Assembly: GCF_918698085.1 (NCBI RefSeq)
Contig: NZ_CAKKLP010000003.1
Coordinates: 248,001 to 312,000, forward strand
From: Chryseobacterium sp. Bi04
GTDB lineage: Bacteria; Bacteroidota; Bacteroidia; Flavobacteriales; Weeksellaceae
DNA: 64,000 bases
Direction: 5' to 3'
The translations under genes and the position numbers were made by a program. Below, one piece after another: positions 35,645 through 44,705 of this stretch. Under the pieces are notes generated by a model. That model ran no database searches. It had not been told where the DNA came from and was given only the letters and a program-made list of their open reading frames with translations. How positions within the stretch are numbered: position 1 is the stretch's first letter; every line of letters starts with the position of its first letter.

Positions 35645-36106
35645 TTAATTAATGAAAATTGCGTCTTTATAAGGAGATCCGGCAAGTTCAAAGATCGTAT
35701 CGTATTCTTCAACGATTCTTTTTTGTCCCTGAACGACTTCGTAGACCGTAATAATTGTTTTTTCAAAGTTTTTAGGATCTTTCCGTTGTGAGGTAATCTC
35801 ATAGAAATGATTATCCTTTTTGAGAACAGAAACAAGCTCTTCCTTAGTTGAGTTGTTGGTTTCCATCATTCCGGGAAATTCCATTACAACATCTTTTAGT
35901 TCAGTATAATTTTTATAAGGCTTTGTAACTCCATTTGAGTATACATAGACATTGGGAATATCTTTGCCCTGCTCTAAACGGACCAGGTAATAGTCGTTAC
36001 CTTTCTTCTCTGCATAAACAGCCATTTCCTGTTGTTTTTTCTTTTGCGAAAAAGCAGAAAGAGAAAGCAGGCTGGCCATGCAAGCAAACAATAACTTTGT
36101 TTTCAT
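35645..36106 (-). CDS. Small secreted protein of unknown function
   Basis: I take the ATG at 36106 as the start because it opens a normal signal peptide (KTKLLFACMASLLSLSAFSQ). The frame extends upstream to 36172 without one. The mature protein, about 130 residues, is polar with several Tyr/Lys-rich strands (GNDYYLVRLEQGKDIPNVYVYSNG). No family is recognised. It ends 18 nt before the nucleoside phosphorylase start. Confidence 0.7.
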   Translation of the reverse strand: MKTKLLFACMASLLSLSAFSQKKKQQEMAVYAEKKGNDYYLVRLEQGKDIPNVYVYSNGVTKPYKNYTELKDVVMEFPGMMETNNSTKEELVSVLKKDNHFYEITSQRKDPKNFEKTIITVYEVVQGQKRIVEEYDTIFELAGSPYKDAIFIN

Positions 36107-36338
36107 ATTACTATTTTTAGTTTTGATTTGTTGAATTATATTAAAAAATCCTCTCCCAGTAACCTTCACCATTATTTTTCACCGGTTTTTTTCGAAAGAA
36201 CCGTTCTCCTTAGAATAATGAATTTGATTTCGGGGTTTAAAATTAGTAAAAAATCTGTTACCTATAAATATAAACATTTTTTAATCTCCTATTAAAGTTA
36301 AGATAATATTTGATTAATAGATTTGCCGTTAAAAATTA

Positions 36339-38168
36339 ATGAGATCTTACCCATTGCTTGTTGTGATCCTTTTAATAGGATTTGCAGTAATGTCTTTTAA
36401 CCCGGTTTACAAAGGAAAGGAAAACGAAAATACATTTATCAATAAAGGATTAACAGACTTTAAGGGTAAGCTGGAACAGCTGAAATCAGATGTTTACCGG
36501 TTTTCTGAAGATAAGATTTCCCTTGAAGAATTGCAAAAATCCCTTAGCAGTACCAGAAATTCATTCAAGGAAATAGAATTTTATATTGCCTATCATTATC
36601 CTGAATTTACAAAAACTCACCTTAATGCAGCTCCTTTATTCCATATAGAAGCAGCCGGAACATCAGCTTATACACTTCCACCGGAAGGGTTGCAGGTTTT
36701 GGATGAACTTATATTCTCCGAAGATGCCACGAATGAAAAAGAAAAGATTAAAACCATTACTGATTTTTTATATAAGAGCTATTCAAATTTCTATCTGAGC
36801 ACCGTAAAAAATGGACTAAGCAGAGGAAATAATAAAACGTTGCCTTTACGTATAGAGCTGATCAGAATTTACACCTTGGGAGTGACAGGATTTGATACTC
36901 CGGGTTCTCTGAATACGTCTGAAGAAGCCCGTTCTGCATTTCTGGGAATAAAAAAATATATCAGTGACGATCTTTATTTTAAAAACTACAATATTGGAAA
37001 AGCCAATCAGATTCTGACTGAAGGAATCCGCTATCTGTCTTCCCATAAAGATTTTGAAACTTTTGACAGGATAGAATTTTATAAAAAATATATACAGCCA
37101 TTATATGAAGAATTGGGAAGATGGGACGGCAGACCTGACGATTTGAAAGAATTCTCAGGCTGGAATGTAGATAACAAAAACCTTTTCAGCAGTGATTTCT
37201 TAGATCCATATTTCTATACTTTATTAAAATCTTCAGAAGACAGCCCTTCTCTTAGAAACCTCGGAAAATCCATTTTCTACGATCAGAATCTTAGTGGTAA
37301 CGGGAAAATGAGCTGTGCAACCTGCCATCTTCAGGAAAACGCTTTTACAGACCTTACAGCAAAATCTCCAAGCAATATAGAAGGAAAAACAGTCTTAAGA
37401 AATTCACCGTCTCTTTATAATGCTGTTTTTGCGAAAAGATTTTTCTACGATCTTCGGGCTTTTTATCTTGAACAGCAGGCTGAGCATGTCATTTATAATG
37501 AAGAAGAGTTTAATACCAGCTATGAAAATATCATCAGCAAATTAAAAACAGATCCTGAATATAAAAATAAATTCCGTAATGCTTTTAAAGACGGTAAAAT
37601 CAATAAGGAAAACTTCTCAAAAGCCTTAAGCTCTTATGTAGCTTCGTTGTATTCTTTTGACAGTGACTTTGACCGTTTTATGAGAAACGAAAAAGAGGTT
37701 TCCGAAGACGTTAAAAAAGGCTTTAATTTATTTATGGGAAAAGCCAATTGTGCGACCTGTCATTTTGCCCCTCATTTTTCAGGTTTAGTACCACCGCTTT
37801 TCAATGAAAATGAATCTGAAGTATTAGGAATCACAACAAAACCTGTCAGTCAGCTTCCTGTAGAGCTCGATTCCGATCTTGGAAGAGGAAAAAGCCCGGT
37901 GAAAAAAGAAAAATCATGGATTTATGATTACTCATTCAAAACTGTTACAGTAAGAAATATTGCCCTTACCAAACCTTATTTCCATAATGGAGCTTTCAAT
38001 ACAATGGAAGAAGTTCTCGATTTTTATAACGAAGGTGGAGGAGAAGGCTTAGGGTTAAAAATGAAAAATCAAACATTAGCTCCCGATAAACTGAATCTTA
38101 GCCCAACAGAAATCAAGCAGATTATCGCTTTCCTGAATGCTCTTACTGACGTGAGTAAAGCGAAATAA
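36339..38168 (+). CDS. Di-haem cytochrome c peroxidase with long N-terminal domain
   Basis: The 609-residue product has an N-terminal signal anchor. It then has a helical region of about 240 residues with no haem motif (GLSRGNNKTLPLRIE lies in it). A MauG/CcpA-type di-haem peroxidase follows. The two c-type haem sites are CATCH at residues 326-330 (MSCATCH) and at 471-475 (NCATCH). FHNGAFNTMEEVLDFYNEGG near the end is the usual second-domain motif. The enzyme reduces hydrogen peroxide in the periplasm with electrons from cytochromes. Classical bacterial peroxidases are about 350 residues, so the N-terminal domain is extra; its helical pattern recalls imelysin-like domains, but I am not sure. 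Confidence 0.88.
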   Translation: MRSYPLLVVILLIGFAVMSFNPVYKGKENENTFINKGLTDFKGKLEQLKSDVYRFSEDKISLEELQKSLSSTRNSFKEIEFYIAYHYPEFTKTHLNAAPLFHIEAAGTSAYTLPPEGLQVLDELIFSEDATNEKEKIKTITDFLYKSYSNFYLSTVKNGLSRGNNKTLPLRIELIRIYTLGVTGFDTPGSLNTSEEARSAFLGIKKYISDDLYFKNYNIGKANQILTEGIRYLSSHKDFETFDRIEFYKKYIQPLYEELGRWDGRPDDLKEFSGWNVDNKNLFSSDFLDPYFYTLLKSSEDSPSLRNLGKSIFYDQNLSGNGKMSCATCHLQENAFTDLTAKSPSNIEGKTVLRNSPSLYNAVFAKRFFYDLRAFYLEQQAEHVIYNEEEFNTSYENIISKLKTDPEYKNKFRNAFKDGKINKENFSKALSSYVASLYSFDSDFDRFMRNEKEVSEDVKKGFNLFMGKANCATCHFAPHFSGLVPPLFNENESEVLGITTKPVSQLPVELDSDLGRGKSPVKKEKSWIYDYSFKTVTVRNIALTKPYFHNGAFNTMEEVLDFYNEGGGEGLGLKMKNQTLAPDKLNLSPTEIKQIIAFLNALTDVSKAK

Positions 38169-38200
38169 TATGGGCTTTGGAAAAATAAGCTCCAGCCCAC

Positions 38201-38231
38201 AACCTTATAGGTTTCAAAAACCTATAAGGTT
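38201..38231. terminator. Perfect 14-bp hairpin (AACCTTATAGGTTT) between convergent genes
   Basis: AACCTTATAGGTTT and its exact reverse complement are separated by only three bases. There is no real T run on the plus side, so it may be a dispersed palindrome rather than a true terminator. It sits in the 159-nt gap between the peroxidase and the beta-helix gene. Confidence 0.7.
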
Positions 38232-38327
38232 TAACAAAAAGATCGATGTACAAAAGTCTTTCGGAAACAAATTATCCTGAATTCAGGTCAAATACAATAT
38301 AACTGCCGAAAATTTTGTTATTCTTTT

Positions 38328-40679
38328 TTATTTTAGCAGCAATTTTACCTGTATAGGCTGTTGATTGCGAATAGCCTCTACTTTTACTTCTCCCTTCCAT
38401 TGGGAAAGCTGATAGATATTAGGCAGATCAGCTGCTTTTTTGATTTCTGTACCATCCATAGTTCTGATGACATCTTTTTCCTGCAGGCCGGCTTTTTTCA
38501 AAGGGCTGTTGGTTTCAAGTTTCATAATAATACCACCATTTTCATCGGGCAGTCCATAGGCTGATCGCTCTTCATGACTTTCTACTGATTTTATTAATGC
38601 ATTCAGAAAGCTGATTGATGCTGCATTTTTTTCGTTATCAGTATGGTATGTTAATATAGGAAATGGTGGTTTAGCAGCAATTTTTTTGAGTCTGGGAAGC
38701 TGCACCCCAAATTCATCCATTGGAAAATTTTTAAACCCGATATGCAATGCCGGTGAATTTTTATTGACTCTGTAATCTCCGGCTTGAGGATTGATAAAAT
38801 TTGCATCTCCGGCAATACTGTGTTGGTCTGTATTTCTCTTTTGAGCGGCTAGCATGGCAGAAGAATTAAAAAAAAGATTATAGTCAATATTGTTGCCCCA
38901 GCCATCAATCCCTATAGGAGCATAAGGAATCATTACAATGTTGTGGGAGAAGGTATCGCCACTATCTTTAAACCATACATGCGGATGAAAACTATTGTTG
39001 ATCATAATGTTATTTTCTGCTTTTCGTTTGAATCCCTCACGCAGCTTAAGTCCACCATTCAAAAGTACATTATTATAGATGTGGTAATTGGAAGAGCCAT
39101 CGTCCAAATCAATATCCCATCCGTGATCACAACGGAATCTGTTGTTTCTGATAATCGTAGTCTGTTCAGCATCCAGTAAGATTAATTCAGGGTGTGCGGT
39201 GGCAATGCTGTCCATATATTTTCTGGAAGGACTCCAATACCGGTCTCTTCCCCATGAATTGAAAGCTCCATGATCGCCAGTTTCCAGCACGGTATTGAAT
39301 ACATCATTAAATTCTATAATATGTCCTCCGAAAGCACCATCACCAATATTAATACCAGCTCTTGGTGTATTGTATATGGTGTTGTGCTTTACTGTAATAT
39401 TGGAAGCGATATCTATCTGGATACCTGCAGACTGTTTTTCAATCCTTCCTATGTCATGGATGAGATTGTTTTCAGCAATACATTGTTGAGGATAAAGATT
39501 TGATTTTGGTCCGGGAGTCTTATCCAGTTGTTCATAAGGAATATAATCTTCATATCTGAAAGAGGGAGAGCGAACCGCGCTGGAATTTCCTACAAACGCA
39601 ATTCCACTGGCTCCCGCACCATAAATAAGGTTTCCGCTGATCAGATTATTTCTATTGTACCCACTTATCATAATGGCATTGCCTCCTACCTCGGTAAATG
39701 TACAATCTGTTATTTTTATTTTCTGAGTATTCTCAAGAAGAACAGCCCCACCTCTATAAATAGTCCAGTCACTTCTTAAAAGAGGTTCTTTAGTATCCAT
39801 AAAGCTTCGCTCATTATGCATAAAGCTTATGTTTTTTATTTCTATGTTGGATAGGGGAGCTCCTGCAGTGCCTTTTATTTCAATGCTGTTTTTTAAGTGA
39901 GAAACTTCTACCTGTGCTTTGGACAGGTCTGTTCCTTTTGCTGGAAAGTAATAAAGCAGGCTTCTTTCTTTATCGAGAAACCATTCTCCCGGAGCATTGA
40001 GTTCTTCAAAAATATTTTCCACAAAGCGAAATTGTTTGTGCAATGCAGATGGACGATTATTCTGCCAGCCTCCTTCTAGTTTAAGTTCCCCTTTTTCATC
40101 AGTTCCTGTTATTTGATAGTGGAAACCTCCCCATTCTCCGGCATGGAGCCCGTGAACATAACCTCCTGTCGGATTTTTCCACTGTCTGATACGTTCAGGA
40201 GCTATGGCATCGGCTGAGGTTCCGTTGAAAACCCTGGCTGTGCTATCATAATCGGGATAACGGGCCAGTACCTGAAGCTGTCCATTGATAAACAACCGTT
40301 CAAAAGTATTGTTTTGGGGTACCTGGGTAACATAGATGTTATCGTTATAGGGTTTCCAATCAGGTTTTATCAATTTTCCGGCACTTATAACAGCTTGCTC
40401 ACCAGGATATGCGGTGATAAGAAGTGACTTTGTTTTCAAATTTCCATCCTGTAAAACGAGGGATTTTTGTAAATAATAAATACCTCCTCTCATATAAATG
40501 ATAACCTCTTTTCCTGTCATTTTTCCGGCCTCTTGTATGGCATGCTCAGGAGTTCTGAATGGATTTTTTAAAGTTCCGGAATGAGTATCGTTACCACTAA
40601 CAGAAATATATAATTTAGTTTGCGCATGAAGAATTGCAATTGAGAATAAAGCTAAAAATAATATAATTTTTTTTTTCAT
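38328..40679 (-). CDS. Right-handed beta-helix protein with C-terminal PDZ domain
   Basis: The 783-residue secreted protein (signal peptide ends AILHAQ) begins with LYISVSGNDTHSGTLKNPFRTP, the DUF1565-like start of parallel beta-helix enzymes. A long run of helix rungs follows (NSIEIKGTAG, CTFTEVGGNAIMISG, NNLIHDIGRIEK, HNTIYNTPRAGINIGDG and so on to residue about 630). A PDZ-like domain ends the protein (residues about 690-783: IIMKLETNSPLKKAGLQEKDVI, split here as KLETNSPLKKAGL and EKDVIRTMDGTE). Enzymes of this fold cleave glycans (for example GH or PL families); the family number cannot be fixed by eye. Confidence 0.82.
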   Translation of the reverse strand: MKKKIILFLALFSIAILHAQTKLYISVSGNDTHSGTLKNPFRTPEHAIQEAGKMTGKEVIIYMRGGIYYLQKSLVLQDGNLKTKSLLITAYPGEQAVISAGKLIKPDWKPYNDNIYVTQVPQNNTFERLFINGQLQVLARYPDYDSTARVFNGTSADAIAPERIRQWKNPTGGYVHGLHAGEWGGFHYQITGTDEKGELKLEGGWQNNRPSALHKQFRFVENIFEELNAPGEWFLDKERSLLYYFPAKGTDLSKAQVEVSHLKNSIEIKGTAGAPLSNIEIKNISFMHNERSFMDTKEPLLRSDWTIYRGGAVLLENTQKIKITDCTFTEVGGNAIMISGYNRNNLISGNLIYGAGASGIAFVGNSSAVRSPSFRYEDYIPYEQLDKTPGPKSNLYPQQCIAENNLIHDIGRIEKQSAGIQIDIASNITVKHNTIYNTPRAGINIGDGAFGGHIIEFNDVFNTVLETGDHGAFNSWGRDRYWSPSRKYMDSIATAHPELILLDAEQTTIIRNNRFRCDHGWDIDLDDGSSNYHIYNNVLLNGGLKLREGFKRKAENNIMINNSFHPHVWFKDSGDTFSHNIVMIPYAPIGIDGWGNNIDYNLFFNSSAMLAAQKRNTDQHSIAGDANFINPQAGDYRVNKNSPALHIGFKNFPMDEFGVQLPRLKKIAAKPPFPILTYHTDNEKNAASISFLNALIKSVESHEERSAYGLPDENGGIIMKLETNSPLKKAGLQEKDVIRTMDGTEIKKAADLPNIYQLSQWKGEVKVEAIRNQQPIQVKLLLK

Positions 40680-41060
40680 TGTGTTTTGTTGTTTTAATGA
40701 ATGTTTTAAACTATTTGTAAATTATTAATACAATAAATTATTTTTTTTGTTATTTCATAGTTTTTTAATTAAATTTTAATATAAATATTTAATTATGAAT
40801 AGTTTATCGGCAAATTACGAAAGAATTTTAAATACTTTATAAAATATTTATTCCAATCAATGAGAGGTTCAGAACTAACCTGTTTAAGCTTTATAAGCCC
40901 TCATAGTTTGTCCGTAAAGCTGTAAGTATTAACAATAATTTAATCCCCTTAACATTAGGTTCTAAATTAATTAATATTTCCTGATCTATATTTAAAGTCC
41001 TATTAACAGAAGGATAGCTCTAAAAAAATAGTTTTGCAAGGTCTAATAAATCAAATTAAA
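40680..41060. other. 381-nt AT-rich intergenic region between divergent genes
   Basis: This region separates the beta-helix gene (minus) and the PhoX gene (plus). It is very AT-rich in its first half (40690-40850). The only clear signal is the -7 box TAGTTTTG at 41029-41036 for the PhoX gene. No RNA gene or coding frame was seen. Confidence 0.7.
41029..41036 (+). promoter_or_regulatory. -7 element of the PhoX-type phosphatase gene
   Basis: TAGTTTTG fits TAnnTTTG and ends 24 nt before the ATG at 41061. It excludes the upstream TTG (41034) as a start. Confidence 0.55.
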
Positions 41061-43214
41061 ATGAAGAGAAAATTACTCACACTCGGAGCCTTGGCTTTAC
41101 TTGCCGGTACCTCTATTCAGGCGCAGACTTTTATTTTTAATAAAAATTCGTCATGGAATTACAAAGACCTGGATCAGGCTCAGCCGGATGCGTGGAAAAC
41201 TAAAACATATGATATTTCTTCATGGGCCACAGGAAATGGACCCTTGGGGTATGGTGATCCTGTAACCACTACCATACATAATGGTGCTACAGGACTTATT
41301 ACAGCTTATTTTGCAAAGGATTTCACGGTTGATTTATCTACACTTTCAGATAATATGGAACTGGGGATAATGAGAGATGACGGGATTGTAGTATATCTTA
41401 ATGGTGAAGAAGTCGTAAGAGATAATATGCCTTCTGGTGCGATTACTTTTAATACACTTTCAAGTACAACCGTTGATGGTGCTGCAGAAAGTGTATACAA
41501 TGTTTTCTCTATTCCAAAGTCGAAATTTGTAAATGGAGTGAACAGAATTTCTGTTGAGGTACACAATAGAAGTACAGGAAGTTCTGATCTTAGAATTGAT
41601 GCTTATTTAAAGACAATACCTGCTGCTACCACTTGTAATGGAACCCATATCAGCTGTTTTACCTCTATTGTTCCTACAGCACAGACCAACAAGCTTATTA
41701 TTCCTACAGCGCATAAGTACCAGCTTATCCTGAAAGAAGGAGATAATTATACAGAAGGAGGAGGATTCGTAGGAGGGCAGAACGACTTTACGGCCTATGT
41801 CCCGAAAACCGGAAGCAGCACAAACGGATATCTTTCAGTAAACCATGAAACCAATCCGGGAGGAGTTACCATGGCTGAAATCAACTATAATGCCTCTACC
41901 AAACTTTGGCAGCTGACAAAATCCAGAGCTGTAAGTTTTTCAGATCCTAGCCTGGTACAGACAATCAGGAACTGCTCAGGAGGAATTACTCCATGGGGAA
42001 CAGTGATTACAGCTGAAGAATCTGTTACTTCCAGTGATGTGAACAATGACGGATATAAAGATTACGGATGGCTTGTTGAAATTGATCCTGCCACAGCTCA
42101 GGTGATTTCTAAAAATCAGGACGGAACTAAAGGTAAACTTTGGCAGATGGGAATCATGAACCATGAAAATGTTGTGATCAATACCGCCGGAACTGTTGCT
42201 TATTACGGAGAAGATGGAGGAACGCACATGGTATACAAATATGTAATGGATACTCCGAATAATCTGGCTTCAGGAAATCTTTACGTATTGAAACTAGATC
42301 AGGGACTTAGTACATCGGGAGACCCGGTGGGCACTACAGCAACATGGGTTCAGATCCCAAACAAAGCTAAGGCTGACCAGAACAATACCAATAGTCTTGC
42401 CCAAACATATGGAGGAACAAAGTTCAATGGAGTGGAAGATGTAGATATCAGCCCATTAGACGGTAAGATCTACTTTACAGCAAAAGGATTAGACAAAGTA
42501 TACCGTTTACAGGATAATGGAGCTACCGCTTCCCAGGTGGAAACATTTGTGGGAGGAGCTTCTACATCATATTCTTTCACTACAGCTCAGGGAACAATGT
42601 CTGAAGCGTGGGGAGACGGAAATGATAACCTTACCTTTGATGAGCTTGGAAACCTTTGGGTTCTTCAGGATGGTGGGAAAAATTATATCTGGGTTATTGC
42701 TCCTGACCATACGCAGGCTAATCCTAAAGTAAAACTCTTTGCTTCTATGCCGTCTGGTTCAGAACCTACAGGGCTTACATTCACGCCTGATCACAAATTT
42801 GGATTCTTCTCTATCCAGCATCCGGATTCTACTATTTCTACAGATATTGACGCGACTGGAAATACAATCAACTATAAAGGAAAATCTGCAACAATCGTAA
42901 TTGCACTTAAAGAAAACTTAGGAATAGAAGGGTCTTTGGGAACTATAGAGAATAAAACTGCAGAAACTACAGTAAACGTAGCTCCAAACCCTACTTCAGG
43001 AGTTGTTAAAATAAACTCTGAAAAAGGATTGAAAGATATTGTTGTGACCGCTTACAGTATGGACGGAAAAATTGTTTATACAAAGAAGTTTAACGGTTTA
43101 AGCAAAGTATTGGATCTAGACTTTACATCACAGCTGGAAGCATCCCGTGTTTTAATTTTAAATATTGAAGCAGAAGGAGGATTCCAGAAGACAGTAAAAC
43201 TTTTAAAGAAATAA
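41061..43214 (+). CDS. PhoX (DUF839) family phosphatase with accessory N-terminal domain and T9SS sorting signal
   Basis: The product has 717 residues, using ATG 41061 (signal peptide ending SIQAQ). Residues about 20-195 form a galactose-binding-like beta domain (MRDDGIVVYLNGEEV, VNRISVEVHNR). A PhoX-type Ca2+-dependent alkaline phosphatase follows: GGGFVGGQNDF, SVNHETNPGG, GGITPWGTVITAEES, MNHENVVIN and TVAYYGEDGGTHMVYKYV, FNGVEDVDISPLDG. The last about 80 residues are a type A T9SS C-terminal domain (VNVAPNPTSGVVKI and the terminal KTVKLLKK). It should be exported through the type IX system and attached or released outside. The order of domains is solid; substrate is probably phosphomonoesters. 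Confidence 0.88.
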   Translation: MKRKLLTLGALALLAGTSIQAQTFIFNKNSSWNYKDLDQAQPDAWKTKTYDISSWATGNGPLGYGDPVTTTIHNGATGLITAYFAKDFTVDLSTLSDNMELGIMRDDGIVVYLNGEEVVRDNMPSGAITFNTLSSTTVDGAAESVYNVFSIPKSKFVNGVNRISVEVHNRSTGSSDLRIDAYLKTIPAATTCNGTHISCFTSIVPTAQTNKLIIPTAHKYQLILKEGDNYTEGGGFVGGQNDFTAYVPKTGSSTNGYLSVNHETNPGGVTMAEINYNASTKLWQLTKSRAVSFSDPSLVQTIRNCSGGITPWGTVITAEESVTSSDVNNDGYKDYGWLVEIDPATAQVISKNQDGTKGKLWQMGIMNHENVVINTAGTVAYYGEDGGTHMVYKYVMDTPNNLASGNLYVLKLDQGLSTSGDPVGTTATWVQIPNKAKADQNNTNSLAQTYGGTKFNGVEDVDISPLDGKIYFTAKGLDKVYRLQDNGATASQVETFVGGASTSYSFTTAQGTMSEAWGDGNDNLTFDELGNLWVLQDGGKNYIWVIAPDHTQANPKVKLFASMPSGSEPTGLTFTPDHKFGFFSIQHPDSTISTDIDATGNTINYKGKSATIVIALKENLGIEGSLGTIENKTAETTVNVAPNPTSGVVKINSEKGLKDIVVTAYSMDGKIVYTKKFNGLSKVLDLDFTSQLEASRVLILNIEAEGGFQKTVKLLKK

Positions 43215-43228
43215 ATTATTAAACTTTT

Positions 43229-43260
43229 GTCTGCCGGTAGTATTGCCGGCGGACATTTTT
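43229..43260 (+). terminator. Intrinsic terminator after the PhoX gene
   Basis: A 9-bp GC-rich stem (GTCTGCCGG with CCGGCGGAC, one G-U pair), an 8-nt loop, then T. It lies only five bases before the next start codon. Confidence 0.85.
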
Positions 43261-43264
43261 ATCT

Positions 43265-44164
43265 ATGAAAAAATCGATACTGTTTATTTCTATTTTCTCT
43301 CTTGTTCTGGCAAAAGCCCAGATCGACCCCGTTAAATATCCTACCTTCACGAATATTGAAGATGCTTTAAACAGCAAAAAAACTGTTTACAGTATGAGCT
43401 TCAGAGAAAAAGGCTTATTTAATCTGCCTCCCCAGATCACCAGACTGAATTCAATATTTTTTCTGAATATAATGGGTAATAAATTTGAAAAAATGGATCA
43501 GGAGCTGTTTGAGCTCAAAGAACTGGAGATCTTAAATGTTAATGAAAACAGTATTAAATATATTCCGGACGAAATAGGGAAGCTTACAAAGCTTACTACA
43601 TTTTCTATAAATTTGAATAGCCTGACAAGCATTAATCCTAATGTAGCCAAACTTCAAAAGTTAAAAGCCATTCATCTGGATGCCAATAACCTGAATGTTT
43701 TTCCCGAAGCATTGATGGAAATTCCGACTTTAGAAGAAATTAATCTCCAGGGGAATCAGATTAGTTTTATTAGAGACCGTCTGGACCAGATTAAAAACCT
43801 GAAATTTTTAAACCTTTCTGACAACCAGATCAATGATCTTGGAAACCTGTCTTTTCCTAAAAATATAAAATACCTTGAACTTCAGCAGAATGCCATTGTA
43901 AAACTACCGGAAAATCTATATAAATCTCATAATCTCGAATTTCTGAATGTAAGTGATAATCATATTACCGAAATTTCATCCAAAGTAAAAGGATTAAAAA
44001 ATATAGTCAGCATGAACCTGGCCAACAATAACCTGAAAGATATTCCTGTAGAAATTCAACACTTAAAAAATCTTAAAACATTAATTCTTATAGGAAATCC
44101 TATTGAGAAATCTAAAATTGAAAAATTAAAAACTTTATTGCCGGAAGCTCAGGTTTATTTCTAA
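43265..44164 (+). CDS. Secreted leucine-rich-repeat protein
   Basis: The 299-residue product has a signal peptide (LVLAKAQ) and from about residue 55 about ten leucine-rich repeats of 22-24 residues. Examples are LNVNENSIKYIPDEIGKLTK, IHLDANNLNVFPEAL, LNLSDNQIND and MNLANNNLKDIPVEI. Such proteins are usually surface or periplasmic binding proteins. No T9SS signal is visible. It starts just after the PhoX terminator, so a promoter is not obvious. Its stop codon is two bases from the stop of the convergent SUI1 gene. Confidence 0.85.
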   Translation: MKKSILFISIFSLVLAKAQIDPVKYPTFTNIEDALNSKKTVYSMSFREKGLFNLPPQITRLNSIFFLNIMGNKFEKMDQELFELKELEILNVNENSIKYIPDEIGKLTKLTTFSINLNSLTSINPNVAKLQKLKAIHLDANNLNVFPEALMEIPTLEEINLQGNQISFIRDRLDQIKNLKFLNLSDNQINDLGNLSFPKNIKYLELQQNAIVKLPENLYKSHNLEFLNVSDNHITEISSKVKGLKNIVSMNLANNNLKDIPVEIQHLKNLKTLILIGNPIEKSKIEKLKTLLPEAQVYF

Positions 44165-44166
44165 AC

Positions 44167-44490
44167 CTATCCGCCAACACGTTTGGTTTTATAGCCCATA
44201 TCTTTAAGGATACTCATGATTTTATCACGGTTATCACCCTGAATGATAATTGTCCCATCCTTTTCAGAACCGCCTATTCCTAAGGTGGTTTTTATTTTCT
44301 TTGAAATTTTCTTCAGGTCTTCTTCGCTGCCTTCCCAACCCTCAACTATCGTTACAGGCTTTCCGTTTCTTCCCTTTTTTTCAAATTTGCATACCAAAGG
44401 TTCTTTCTGCTTGAACTGTTCTTCAGGCATTTCAAAATCCTGCTCATCATGATCAGGAAAAAGGTTCTTCAATTGATCTCGTAAATCCAT
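44167..44490 (-). CDS. SUI1/eIF1-like translation factor (YciH family)
   Basis: The 107-residue protein ends in an SUI1 domain: GRNGKPVTIVEGW, then KKISKKIKTTLGIGGSEKDGTIIIQGD and KIMSILKDMGYKTKRVGG, which is the standard YciH pattern. YciH affects start-codon selection or stress translation; its job in Bacteroidota is unknown. A CAAAATTA box (TAATTTTG on the minus strand, 44495-44502) lies four bases upstream of the ATG, so the transcript might have almost no leader. It is convergent with the LRR gene, with two bases between the stops. Confidence 0.92.
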   Translation of the reverse strand: MDLRDQLKNLFPDHDEQDFEMPEEQFKQKEPLVCKFEKKGRNGKPVTIVEGWEGSEEDLKKISKKIKTTLGIGGSEKDGTIIIQGDNRDKIMSILKDMGYKTKRVGG

Positions 44491-44677
44491 AAAGCAAAAT
44501 TAAAAAGATTTACTGATTTATGAAGGGAATTGAAGCTGAAATTTTATGATAAAAATGATCTTTTTTCATTCGATAGAAATTCATCTGATCATTTCCGTAT
44601 TACCTGCGATATCATCCTGATGATCAATAATCAATAAAATTCGAGCCTTCAAATTCTTCTATTCATCGGAAATTAGG

Positions 44678-44685
44678 TAAATTTG
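44678..44685 (+). promoter_or_regulatory. -7 element of the gpmI promoter
   Basis: TAAATTTG fits TAnnTTTG; the ATG is 20 nt further on. The -33 element is not clear. Confidence 0.6.
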
Positions 44686-44705
44686 TAGTACAAAAGTTAT
44701 ACGAA

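Noticed and set aside
41034..41060. Upstream TTG start of the PhoX-type gene
   Set aside because: It lies inside the -7 box TAGTTTTG, and the signal peptide starts at the ATG at 41061.
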